A DNA stretch of 64,000 nt from Charina bottae (taxonomy: Eukaryota > Chordata > Lepidosauria > Squamata > Charinaidae). Below, one piece after another: positions 47,089-58,219 of the stretch (positions are counted from its first letter, which is position 1; each line of letters opens with the position of its first letter). A program made the position numbers and the translations under genes. The stretch is from assembly GCA_023362775.1 (NCBI GenBank), contig JALMGJ010000008.1, positions 37,684,501 through 37,748,500 of the forward strand, written 5' to 3'. The notes below the pieces were generated by a model, which saw only the letters and a program-made list of their open reading frames with translations, had not been told where the DNA came from and searched no databases.

Positions 47089-47540
47089 ATCATATATACT
47101 TTTGCCCCGTTCCAAAGTCAGCATTCAGACATGAGAAAGAACTAGCTAGATAAACTAGAAGCTGAGTTTCACATTCTAGATTTCCTACTCTTTCCTTCTG
47201 ATTTCAAGGGGAGACACCTGAAAAATACTGTCTCCCCCTCCCCCCCTAGGACGGTCTCCAGAATATCCTATGTTTCCCCACAGGAATTATAGACTTCAGT
47301 TATTTTAATGTTGCTATAATATTTTAATACCGTTTTATTGAATGTTAGGTTTTTAGTTTACATTGTGTTTAATTTGTTGTACTTTAATGACATTTATGCA
47401 AATATGATGCAAGAAAAATTGTTAACAAATGAGAAGTTATCAGTCTGCATGGTAGGTTCTTTCTATTCACCCAAAATGATGTCCTTGTTTTGGAAATTGT
47501 ATGAACTGCTCCTGCTTCTGCTTTGCCCTGTCCCCTAGCC

Positions 47541-48043
47541 TTTTGTTGTTGTTTATTCGTTCAGTCGCTTCTGACTCTTCGTGACTTCATGGACCAGCCC
47601 ATTCCAGAGCTCCCTGTCGGCTGTTGCCATCCCCAGCTCCCCCACGGTTGAGTCCGTCACCTCCAGAATATCATCCACCCATCTTGCCCTTGGTCGGCCC
47701 CTCTTCCTTTTGCCTTCCGCTTTCCCTGGCATCAGCATCTTCTCCAGGGTATCCTGTCTTCTCATTATGTGGCCAAAGTACTTCAGTTTTGCCTTGAATA
47801 TCATTCCCTCAAGTGAGCAGTCTGGCTTATTTCCTGGAGTATGGACTGGTTTGATCTTCTTGCAGTCCAAGGCACTCTCAGAATTTTCCTCCAACCCCAC
47901 AGTTCAAAAGCATCTATCTTCCTTCGCTCAGCCTTCCTTATGGTCCAGCTCTCGCAGCTATAGGTTACTACGGGGAATACCATTGCTTTGACTATGCGGA
48001 TCTTTGTTGTCAGTGTGATGTCTCTGCTCTTAACTATTAACTA
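47541..48043 (-). mobile_element. BovB fragment, subfamily A
   Basis: Minus-strand frames include VFPVVTYSCESWTIRKAE and LKYFGHIMRRQDTLE. A perfect 10-bp TSD TCCCCTAGCC (47531-47540, 48044-48053) flanks it. It is truncated at nearly the same ORF position as the copy at 856. Confidence 0.94.
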
Positions 48044-48053
48044 TCCCCTAGCC

Positions 48054-49300
48054 TATATCCAGACAAATCAAGAAATTGGCAAAAAGAGTTTAGATATATT
48101 TTTTACAGATTCATTACCTTTGAATTCAAGCCGTAATGACTGTGTCCAGACATAACACTGTACCATTACGGAGGGTTTTCACATCATGCTAAGCAAGAAG
48201 ACACAGAGACCATGTTATATCTTAGCTCTGAACCAGGCTAGTATGTCAACGAGCAGGTTTGTAGCTTGCCTCATTAATAGTCTGTAATTTAATACAAAAA
48301 TGGATTAAAAACAGATTAAATAAAGTACCAAATGCCTGGGGCATGCCTGACACCATCTCAGTATATAAAAACAACATCAGGGGGAGTAGATTAAAAGTAA
48401 AACATATAAACATATAAAAATGGGAACGATGGTAGCATAGAGAAACTCAAGGTAGGATGAAGCTTGGCTTTTTGATGCAAGAGAAAATTGAAATTCAAGC
48501 ACTGAAATATAAATTATTACTGGATCCCTTTTCAGCTTTGAGTTGTGCAGCAATAAAAGGAAAAGGTTGGCATGGTAATTATTTGACAAATCCTTCCTTC
48601 AATTTGATAAAACCCCATTTCTAGCTGTTACTGATGCTATTGAGAAGATATTTATGCTCTTTTATGTTTCAGAGAACTTTTTCTGGAAAACAAAAATACT
48701 TGATATTGATATGCAGGTCTGTGAGATGTAGAATTTAAAGAAAATGTCTCTGGGGATATTATTTCCTCTCTTTGTAGCTATTTTTGTTCAATAGTAAGAG
48801 ATGTTAGAAGTTGTAGTTCAGCAATACTTGGAAGATGTGAAATGTCTGACCTCTAATTTATATCTGTTTAGACCAGGAAGTAAAAGTGTGACTTCTTCTA
48901 TATCAAAACAAGTGTCATGATTAAAACCATCTTTGTAGAAATAAAAGCTATCATGTATTATATGGGTCCATAAAGTAAAATGCTCATATTCAACCTTAGA
49001 ATTGGCTGTTTATTGATAAAATAGAAAGACTGATCAATATGATTCTCTATATGCAAGGTTTAATTTGCTATTTTTTAAAAATGAGTGTTTATATATGTTT
49101 ATGTTTTCCCTTTTTAGATCCTTTTATCTTTGGGGTATTTTTATAAGTATTGTTTTCTATTTTGCATTTTTTCCTAGTTTTTAGTAACTAGTTTCCTAGT
49201 TACTGCCATAATATCCTACTGTTGGATATTATGGTAGCAAAATAAAAATGCAGTTTTTAGTAAGGGATGTTAGAAGTTCAAAGTGGTAGAAATAATGCAC
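48054..49300. other. Unassigned intron sequence
   Basis: No gene or clear repeat was recognised. Confidence 0.5.
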
Positions 49301-49412
49301 AGGAAAGGTTTGAACCAGCCTTCTCCAATCTGTGCACCCTACAGATGTGTGAATTTCTGAATTACTCAGCCAATATGAACAATGGCTGGGAACTGAAGTT
49401 CACACATGTGGA

Positions 49413-50065
49413 CAGGACCAGCTCTAGACATTTTGGTGCTCCAAGCAAAATCATATTCTAGTGCCTCCTATGGTTTGGTTCAGCTTCTGATTTTGTTAGG
49501 AATTTTAAAAAGGCACCTTCTGGTTTCTTTTTTTTTTCCTTCAAGTTTTTGAGCTTTACATGTATGAGCTTCAGCCCCGGACATTTTTTTTTTCTTTTCT
49601 GGGACATTTTCACCCTATTTTGTTGTTTATTCGTTCAGTCGCTTCTGACTCTTAGTGACTTCATGGACCAGCCCACGCCAGAGCTTCCTGTCGGCCGTCA
49701 CCATCCCCAGCTCCCCCATGGTTGAGTCTGTCACCTCCAGAATATCATCCATCCATCTTTCCCTTAGTCGGCCCCTCTTCCTTTTGCCTTCCACTTTCCC
49801 TAGCATCAGCTTCTTCTCCAGGGTATCCTGTCTTCACCCTATTTACACAGTAAGTAATTTAAACCACACCAGCACCCATTGTTGTCATATGGCAACAATT
49901 CTGCAAAATTATATTTAACCCTGAAGCAGGCACGCTGGCTCATGGAGTGCACCATTACTGCTTTTTTATTGTGTTTTCAGGTGTTCCAGTTTCAATGTTG
50001 GTGCTCCCTAAAACTTGGCACCCCTAGGCCGGTGCCTACTCAGCCTTAGCCTAAAGCCAGCCCTG
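49413..50065 (+). mobile_element. Non-autonomous hAT element with a BovB inserted in it
   Basis: Inverted ends CAGGACCAGCTCTAGAC and GCCTAAAGCCAGCCCTG with a perfect 8-bp TSD CATGTGGA (49405-49412, 50066-50073). The BovB fragment 49621-49832 lies inside it. Confidence 0.8.
49621..49832 (-). mobile_element. BovB fragment, subfamily A, nested in a hAT element
   Basis: The 3' end only. A perfect 12-bp TSD TTCACCCTATTT (49609-49620, 49833-49844) places the insertion inside the surrounding hAT element. Confidence 0.92.
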
Positions 50066-50184
50066 CATGTGGATGCACCAAGATTTTGGACAGCTAGGTT
50101 AAATGTTCTGCTCCAGCACTGCAGTTTCCTCCAGATAATCAATATTAACAGTTTTAAAAAATGCATGGCTGTGGGATAGCAATT

Positions 50185-50400
50185 GTTAGACTAGGACTGG
50201 GGCAATCCAGATGCAGGTCTAGTCTCAACCATGAAAACTCACTGAATGACATTGGCCAATCACTCCATCTCTGCCCAAGCTATCTTATAGGGCTGCTATT
50301 GTGCGAATAAGATGAAGGAAGATCTCCATGTAAGCTGACTTGAGCACCTGGTGGAAAGTCAAGAGATAATTTTAGCTATCAAATAAATACAAACTGTCTT
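50185..50400 (+). mobile_element. Old MIR-like SINE
   Basis: The core TGACATTGGCCAATCAC, TCTTATAGGGCTGCTATTGT and a tail with GTAAGCTGACTTGAGCACC are diverged MIR-like sequence. Confidence 0.5.
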
Positions 50401-51481
50401 CCTTGATATGCAGGTGAGAAATACCTGGCTTTTGATGCTTTCACTTAGGAAATGAGCATCCTTCTTAATTTCATTGCTGCTGCAACAGGTCTCAGAACTA
50501 ACAATAATAGCATAATAAAGCCAGTTTCCATTTTCCTTAAAATACATGAGCTGTAAACTTATAAAGCTGGATTTATATAGGAGGCACCACTTTGGATTTT
50601 CAGGGGACAGACATTTTAATGAATATGAATAATTTTTAAAAAAGTAATCGAAGGGTACTTCAAATTCCTTTCCCCACATAAGTGAATTCTCCTTCAAATC
50701 AAGCTTGACTCCTGAATTCATTGCAGTTTTGTTGGTAACAGTTCAAAAGTAATTTGCCATTGTCTTCAATGGAGATGTTTTTATGACTTTCCAGTATTTT
50801 ACTTTACTTTACAGTCCTACAACTACCTAGTTAGCGTCTATATGAATACTAAGCAATCTAAAACTGCTTAGCATGTTTTTTTAAATAATTTGTATTGACT
50901 TAAAAAAAACAATAATAAAAGACAACACAAACTAAACTCAGAAAGGAAAAGAAAAATAAAGAATAGAAAGTGCAAGAAAAGAGAAAAAGAGTGAAAAAGA
51001 GGAAAAAATAAGAAAAAGAAAAACATATTTAAAGAAGTGACTTCCAATCTTCATCACAAGTACAAACAAACTTAATAATTCTTCACCTCCTATGGGGTTA
51101 CATGCAAATATCTCTTCTTCCCATAACTCATCCCTTATCCATACCCAAATCCATAAATCATTAACATTTCAGTCCTGGTGTCAGCAAAAAGTTCATAAAA
51201 AGTTCCCAGAATTTTATAGAAACATGTCTTATTTTAGCCTTGATCAAAGAAACCAACTTTGTACTACTTCCTTTTGCTTCTAGCAATCTTGATTTTTAAT
51301 TCATTCAGATGTTGTTGTAGGATTTGATCTCTCTTCAGTTTTTCTTTTTCCCATCTCAAAGGCTTATTCGAGGCTTTAGCAAACCTCTTTTGTAAATCCA
51401 GTAAGGAGTCATTATCCAGGTCATTCTCCTCGCTTATCATTTGTATTTCTACTTTGTCATCTCTGTCTTATAATCCACATT

Positions 51482-51772
51482 TTAAAATTTTTTTCCCACT
51501 ATTTCAACAATTTCTTTATATTCTAATATTTCTGCATCAGATGAGATTTGTTTCAGCTCTTTATCCTGTGGATCTTCCAAGGTATTCTCTTTCACATATG
51601 TCATTTCTTCTTTAACATCTTTTGGACATAATCTGTCCATAGAAGCAGACATCATTGCTGACATTGTAGCTGCTAGTTTCTGTCCCCATTCTTCAAATAT
51701 CTCCTGGAGTATTTCAAATGTTATATCATGTTCTGTCATTTTGTTCCAATATTGACCAAAGACAAAAGGCAA
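51482..51772 (-). pseudogene. ORF1-like fragment of the L1-like element
   Basis: A 96-residue frame, acidic and rich in Glu and Lys, with predicted helical character (FEILQEIFEEWGQKLAA, EILEYKEIVEIV). This suits the N-terminal part of an L1-type ORF1 protein, but no RNA-binding domain is visible. It has no match to a host gene that I recognise. Confidence 0.35.
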
Positions 51773-52223
51773 GCCTGTCTCATTTTTTTCCTTTTTCCTT
51801 TTATGCCCAGAATCTTTAGTCCCCTCTAGTGTCCAATTCCTGAAATCATAAAGCCCTGAATTTCTGTTATGACTTAAGGTAGACTTATTTAGTTTATTTA
51901 GTTCCCACGAAGGTGCTGTTTATTTATATAATTATTTCCAAAATCTTATAGCAAAAGTCCTAATATTCCAAATTTGTCTGGATCCTTAATTTGTTTATAA
52001 CTTTATTGAATAAAAGTATTGTTTTTTTAGCTTTTTGCTGTTTATTTCAAATTCTTTAAATTCTTAAACTTATAGTTAATTCTTTCTTTTATCCTGGAAT
52101 GAAGGTAAACTCACCAGGTGGCTTTGCAAACTTGCTGATTTGAAGATCTTTATTAGCCTTAAGATAGTCAAATAGGTAATTTCAGAAAGTGATTAGAAAG
52201 TGAGGTTAACGAGGTTTTGATGA

Positions 52224-52496
52224 TGTGATGGACTACAGTTAACACAGCTGGTTCTCAGGAAGGAGGGAGCACATTCCAAGGGGGCGAGTGAGATAATAGA
52301 AAACACAGTCTGGAGCTGGAACATGGGAAGACTAAGAGATTCAGAGTAGCCATGCCCTAGAGCCTTCCAGGTTATTTCCCTTTAGGTTACATAGAGTAGC
52401 TTTAGTCTGGCAAGATTCTGTCTATATGGTGTGATCCAATAAAGAACTGAAGTTTGGCTGGACTGATTCCTCATCGTTCTTGGGCTAGGCCTGACA
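52224..52496 (+). mobile_element. Probable solo LTR nested in the L1-like element
   Basis: It contains GGCAAGATTCTGTC, an AATAAAG signal (about 52438), GGCTGGACTGATTCC and a GACA end, in the same order as the LTRs at 38830 and 45277. The start and TSD are not certain. Confidence 0.5.
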
Positions 52497-52914
52497 GGTG
52501 TCCTTAAAAAGGCTCCGCCACACTTGAGAGCATGATGGTTTCTCTTCATCTCCCGGTGCTCAAACCTGGGGGAAACCGCTATCCTGCAGTCTCCTCACAA
52601 GAGCAGCCATCTGCACTAGCTCGCCATTCCTCACCTGGATGTCCTAACTCTGCTTAGCATTTTGAGGTCCCCCAAGCTCAGTAATTATCTCCTTCCACTT
52701 AATGACAGTCAGTATAAAGAAGAAAGGGAGGAGAGGAGAAAGACTGAATAAAGAGAGTTCAGAATCTAAAGACATATAATCAAACCAGCTTTCAACTGAT
52801 CCAACATTGTATAAGTTAGAACCAATGGGCATGCTGCTTTTCTCTTTAATTAAAAGTGATTTGATAATGGAATCTGGATAGGGATACACTTTTGCCACTT
52901 GTCACTGTGTTGTT

Positions 52915-53275
52915 GCATACCGATCAGCAGTCTGGATGCAACATTTTAATCCAAGTGAAGTTTCCAGACACACCTCAAGAGTAGCTTCCCATATAATTCA
53001 TTGCAGTAGTCTAGTAAGATGTAGCCTAAGCAAGGATCCTCGTTGCTAGGTCCAGCCAGTTCTGGAGCACCAGATGGAGTTGTTTTCTAGCCACTGCTAC
53101 CAGGAGATCCAGAGACAACAGCGAGGTCAGGAAACACTCCCAGATGGTGGATCAGTTTTCTTAGCGAGTGCCACCTTATCCAGAACGAAGTGTAGCTTTC
53201 TAATGACCAACAACAGAAAACCAGGCAATGAGGAGGCAGGTGAAACGGGAGGGAGTATCTTGGATGAGGACATGG
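52915..53275 (-). mobile_element. L2-like LINE fragment, old
   Basis: Text such as CATTGCAGTAGTCTAGTAAG corresponds to CATTGCAATAATCTACATGG at 19155 in the better copy. Coding capacity is lost. Confidence 0.5.
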
Positions 53276-53603
53276 CTGGCTAGAAACATTGACATCAATG
53301 TTTATGTATTGCAACATCTGAAGACCTGGCTCTGCCACCTCGCTTGGGATGGGAGGAGTAATAGCTCCTCTTGGGGATGGCTTGCGCCGTAGAGTTATTT
53401 TAAACATAATATCAGAGCCTTTTGGGTTTTATATATTTAATTAATTTATACTGTGTATTGTATTTTATATGTTTCTATATGTTTTAATTACTAACTTTGT
53501 GTAAACCGCACAGAGTCCCCTCTGTGGGGGGAGATGGGTGGTGATATAAGTTGGATAAATAAATACTGTAAATAAATAAATAAACAAACAAACAAACAAA
53601 CAA
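53276..53603 (+). mobile_element. L2-like LINE 3' end, ending in (AAAC)n
   Basis: CTGAAGACCTGGCTCTGCCA, GCTTGGGATGGGAGGAG and GTAAACCGCACAGAGTCCCC match the copy at 62340. The tail is AATAAATAAATAAAC then (AAAC)n. Confidence 0.8.
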
Positions 53604-54387
53604 ACAAATTTTCCTGCAGGTTCTACTTGTTTAGAAATATTTGCCACTGTTATCTGGATGTAATGAAAACTAGTGTTTTTTTTTTGCCAAGGTACCACGC
53701 AGCTTTTTAATTCCATTTCAGATTTTTCCCATGTATTTGTAGGAATAAATTGTGGCTGAAATAATGCAAGTGACATTTTTTTCTGGAAAGGATGCGTTTG
53801 AAGCTTGGGATCTTTTTCAATCAGTTTGAATTTTGCCTATCCTATTACTAATTTGAATATATAATTTGGGATATATCTGTCAAAGGCTGTTGATTAAATG
53901 TATACCAGATGCCATTGCCAAATGCTTAATCACAGCCCCCACGAAAAAAAAATCTTCTCTGTTCCATAGCCATAATTGGTTTGCAACAGCAATAATCTCC
54001 ATGTCATGTACTGTATATACCCACAGCCAAAATTGGTGCTTATGCAAACCTCACTCACATCTAAATTAAATTATTCTTTAGGGGAATAGCAAAAATTGTA
54101 ACACAAATTAATGATTTGGATACAAAAGTAGAAAACTTTTTCTGCCAAAGAAGGATTGTTTCTGATTTCATGAAGAAAAATTAAGTGAACCTAGAGATGT
54201 TTTTACATTTTTTAGGTAGGTAGGAGGGATGAATTTCAGAAGTGCAATTGTTCTGCATGGCAAACTGTACTTAATTTATCTTATATTTGCATAACCACTT
54301 TAGCATGAAAAAGAGTGGGGTAAATAAAGATTAAAATGTTCCCTGGATTTCAGTCAGGAGATAAAGGCAACTCTTTTTAAGAAATTG
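53604..54387. other. Unassigned intron sequence
   Basis: No gene or clear repeat was recognised. Confidence 0.5.
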
Positions 54388-54401
54388 AACACATTTGTCT
54401 A

Positions 54402-54677
54402 CGTCTTCTTCTTCTTCCTCCTAGCGTTTATCCCGCTGGTGCAGGGTCTGCTTTTTTCCAGATCAACCAGAAGTTGGTAATTGGTTGATCCGTTTAGTTG
54501 CGACAGGGGGCTAACCAACCGGCTTGTTGCTAGAGCCTGATGTCGGAAGCTAGGGCTAGCTGACGGGACCTCACCCCGTCACGCGGCATCCGCACACGGG
54601 CTTCGAACTGCCGACCTTAAGATCCTCCCGTCTCAGCGTTTCAGCGCCTCAGCCACGTGAGACACCGCGGCCCCTTT
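54402..54677 (-). mobile_element. tRNA-type SINE of a family different from Sauria SINE
   Basis: On the minus strand: GGGGCCGCGGTGTCTCACGT, GGCTGAGGCGCTGAAACGC, and a B-box AGTTCGAAGCC. It ends ATAAACGCTAGGAGGAAGAA then (GAA)n. A perfect 14-bp TSD AACACATTTGTCTA (54388-54401, 54678-54691) flanks it. The tail resembles neither BovB nor L2. Only one copy is in the window. Confidence 0.8.
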
Positions 54678-55194
54678 AACACATTTGTCTAAGTAAATAC
54701 CTATTTTTCTGGTTCCAGAAGTTCCCAAAGCTACAAATTGCACTTAGAATTTTTCCTTCCAAATACTTCTACCTGAATTAGTGGAGAGAAAGCAATATAA
54801 TATTTTAATATTGACCACTCTTCATATAGTATGAGAATGGATCTTTCATATTAATATTCAATGAAGTTGTCAGCTTTATTAAATTGTAGATCAAGCTGCC
54901 TATTGGAAATAATATAGTCACTTATGAATCCCCCTCTCCAAATAGACACCAAACCCCAAACCATCCCATTCTCATGAAAAAGGATTTGCATGTGTTTGTA
55001 TTTCCAGACACACCTACTGTACATATAATGGCTCTAATTTGAATAGAAATATAGTACATCTCATCAAAGTGGGAGAGTGTGCCAGTTTAGGCTACCTTCC
55101 CCTGTGAGGTCACCTCAGGGATTCTCCTTCCTTTATTTATGGTCTTTTGTCTTTATGCTGATTTGAACTAATCCAATCTTCAAATCAGCCAAGT

Positions 55195-55410
55195 TGGTGT
55201 AGTGGTTAAGGTACTGGGCTAGAAACTGGGAGACTGTGAGTTCTAGTCCCACCTTAGGCACAAAGTCAGCTGGGTGACCTTGGACCGGTCACTCTCTCTC
55301 AGCCCTAGGAAGGAGCCAATGGCAAACCACTTCTGAAAAACCTTGCCAAGAAAACTGCAGGGACTTGTCTAGGCAGTCTCTGAGAATCAGACACGATTGA
55401 ACGGATTAAA
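55195..55410 (+). mobile_element. SINE with MIR-like core and BovB-like tail
   Basis: The head TGGTGTAGTGGTTAAGGTAC and core GGGTGACCTTGGACCGGTCA are shared with 35078. The 3' half TAGGAAGGAGCCAATGGCAA leads to AGAATCAGACACGATTGAAC, a BovB-type end. Confidence 0.75.
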
Positions 55411-56753
55411 AAAATCTTCACACCAAGAATGCTTTGAAATATAGGATATTGGAAGCCCGTTTCCCTTGCTGTAGAACCGTACCATTACTGAAATGCTTTT
55501 AACAAACATGCCAATTTTCACATTTCTTCAAGATTGCATTGAAAGCAGGATTTAACAATTTTGTGCATATCAAAGCTCCCATCATTTCTGACCATTGGCT
55601 AGTGCTTTTGGTAATTCTTGTCTGAGATACTTGAAGGGCATCATTTTATCCTCTCCTGACTGAAAGGCTCCTGTTTTTCCCATAAATTTGGTATATCCCT
55701 GCAAAAGTGACTTGAAATTGTAGACAGAATTCTTGGGATGGTAAAAGAAGAAATTACAAGGAATTTCAATGAAAGGCTGCAATATGGAATGATTCGGTGT
55801 TCCAACCAGCAACAGTGCCTTCTGGCAGCATACTCCATTCCATTATTCCTCAACTTAACACCGTTTTCTACTTTCCCTGAAACACACACTTAGCATTTCA
55901 GTTCCCCCAACTTTTTTTTTCCTAGGGGGAAATAGGCAATTGAAGTAAATGCAATTTATTGTCCCCCTATTTGAAGGGAATATTATATTATCATCCCCAT
56001 CCCATTACATAGAGGTGGCTGCTGAAATTAATCTATTTTCAAGCTGGAAGAGCGACCCTGTAATCTTTGTAAACTATCAAAATAAATAAAGAAAGAAAGA
56101 AAGAAAGAAGAGCAGAGATGGGTGCATTTAATCCGAGAAGCAGCTGCAGCTGTGTTACAGCCAGCAGGGTGGCTTGATTGGAAATCCCGATCCAGCTGGT
56201 TTCAAGGGACTGGAAAAACGTATGTGCTGACTTGAAGTGCGGATATTCACTCGAGCTGGGAATTACATCATAACAAATTAATATTTGGTCATTAGTCTGT
56301 TCTATTTCAAAACTGTATTGTTCTGTGAATTAAAAAAACAGATACAAAAGAAACTCCAGATTTATTTTCATATGGAACTTTCCTTATCATTCTATATGTA
56401 CATCTTTTTTCTAATTGTTTCTACTGAGGAAAGCATCTGCAGGATGAATTGCTTTAAGAGGGGCCTCACAATTCCTTCTACTGATGCCTCTTCCCCCCTC
56501 CCCCCATACTGAATGCTTGGTGCTCTTTTGCTTACTTTACCAGCCTGCACTTTCTCCCCTAGGGTGAATCATTGCAGTACCTTTTCCTTAATGAGAGGAG
56601 ACACAGGGCAAGTTTTGCTGCTGGGGAAGGCATGTGCTAGGTGAACCATTGTGGGGAGGTGCCCTGTGCCTGCCTTCCAATGTAGGACCCTTCCTGCCAG
56701 TTCATTTGCTAACCATCTTCCATTATTGGAGAAACTATGGACTTGGCTTGATT
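55411..56753. other. Mostly unassigned intron sequence
   Basis: No gene was recognised. An L2-like tail scrap ending in AATAAATAAAGAAAGAAAG lies at about 56040-56110. Confidence 0.5.
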
Positions 56754-56761
56754 TCCTTAAT

Positions 56762-56863
56762 CAGTATTTCTCAACCTTGGCAACCCAACCTTGACAAGCT
56801 GGCTGGGGAATTCTGGGAGTTGAAGTCCACACCTCTTAAAGTTGCCAAGGCTGAGAAACACTG
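56762..56863. mobile_element. Short palindromic hAT MITE
   Basis: Ends CAGTATTTCTCAACCTTGGC and GCCAAGGCTGAGAAACACTG with an 8-bp TSD TCCTTAAT/TACTTAAT (one mismatch). It contains GAATTCTGGGAGTTGAAGT (56808-56826). The same family recurs next to the array at 61000. Confidence 0.82.
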
Positions 56864-57943
56864 TACTTAATGCAGGGCAAGGACGGAATCATGACTGCTT
56901 TATTCTGCGTGGAGGGCATACTTCTATGCAGGAAGATGTGCTAGAAGTATCAGAAGTGGGACTTTTGTCAGGTCCCACCCTCTGACATGTTGGAAATGTG
57001 ATTTTAGTGGCATTGACTCTTCAGCATCTCATGATCTACTAACTGCAAGGAGATGTCTGGTGTAGATAGAGAATTAGGGATATACTCTGTGTTCCCTTCT
57101 TTGTCTGTCACTCTGCCTGCTCTTAGAGATGCTCTTAAGAGATTGCTGTCTTGGGTCACTTCCTTCTTTTCTTCCCAGGCACACATTCATGGAGTATAGA
57201 ACGTGCTCTTGGACTCTCCTCCTAATAGAATGTACCTAGCTAGGTGCTAGACTTTGCCCAACTCTATAATGGCTTTGCTTGAATAAATCTCCTTTCTGTG
57301 ATAGCTGTAAAACCTACTTCACTAATCATTGTTCAGGTCAGGTTCCTATTCTCAAGAACACTCACATACACACAGAGAACTCTTCCATTTCCAGTATCAC
57401 TTTCCATGGCTGGTCTTGGTACAGAATGATGCCAAGTGAAACGCCTCTCTTTAAAGTTGCAGCTAACCCTACCCTTTTTAAGGGTATGCCATTCAGTTTC
57501 TTCTCCAGCTTTCTTCTTCCATGCCTTCCTTCCTTCTTAACAGACTTTATCTTGTCTATACGTGGATCATGTCTAATCTTCCTTGGTCTGTTCTAAAATC
57601 TGTCCTGAAAATTTTTATCCCTAAAGTTTTACCTATTTTAATAAACCTTGGGAGCACTCTTCAAACTTTTCCATAATTTCATCTTGTGCAAGCTAATTGA
57701 TACAGATTGGCACTCAGAGAATGAGTGTGCCATTTCAGTGTACGTGCAGGTTTGTGTGTGAATATTTGGCTTTGAACCTGGCAACCCTAAAAACATTCAC
57801 CAGAATCTGAGGGAACCAAATAATTTTTTAAAAATCCTAGATTGCCAACAGATTTTACTAAAGTAAGTAACAAAACAAAATGAATTAAATGTGCTATTAT
57901 TGTAATAGCACAGTCCTATTAAACTGTGTTTGTCCTATTAAAC

Positions 57944-58211
57944 CAGGGGTGGGCAACGTCAGGCCCGGGGGCCGTATAAGGCCCGCGGGGCTCCTGCCTA
58001 AGGCCCGCGGGGCTCCCATCTGCAAAGCCTGCCCCTTCCACGTGATTGGCTGCTGCCCGCAAACCCCACCCCCCAGTGCTTGTGATTGGCTCCCGCCCAC
58101 AAACTCCAGCCCCCGGTTCCTTGGAAATCCCAGAAACCCCGCCCCCCACCCCCGGTCCCCGGTTATAAATATCCAAATGGCCCTTGGCAGAAAAAAGGTT
58201 CCCCACCCCTG
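57944..58211 (+). mobile_element. Non-autonomous hAT element with GC-rich internal repeats
   Basis: Ends CAGGGGTGGGCAAC and GGTTCCCCACCCCTG with a perfect 8-bp TSD TATTAAAC (57936-57943, 58212-58219). Inside, 40-base units with GTGATTGGCT and C-rich boxes start at about 58041 and 58081; the same unit type occurs in the unrelated element at 24017. Confidence 0.9.
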
Positions 58212-58219
58212 TATTAAAC

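Larger units (their letters stand above)
49312..50098. mobile_element. Probable outer hAT-type MITE, split by a younger hAT element
   Basis: Left text CTCCAATCTGTGCACC and right text GGATGCACCAAGATTTTGGA look like imperfect inverted ends. The two halves meet exactly at the TSD of the element at 49413-50065. No TSD of its own was resolved. Confidence 0.4.
50875..52649 (-). mobile_element. L1-like element lacking reverse transcriptase (ORF1-only), with nested LTR
   Basis: A perfect 11-bp TSD CTGCTTAGCAT (50864-50874, 52650-52660) bounds a 1.77 kb unit. On the minus strand the 5' region is at 52649-52500. An ORF1-like frame (51772-51482) contains MPFVFGQYWNKMTEHD and a Glu/Lys-rich stretch (EDPQDKELKQISSDAE); C-rich purine-rich 3'UTR text and an A-rich tail lie at 51060-50875. 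No RT motif is seen. A solo LTR (about 52224-52496) sits inside it. The L1 assignment is by layout and composition only. Confidence 0.5.
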
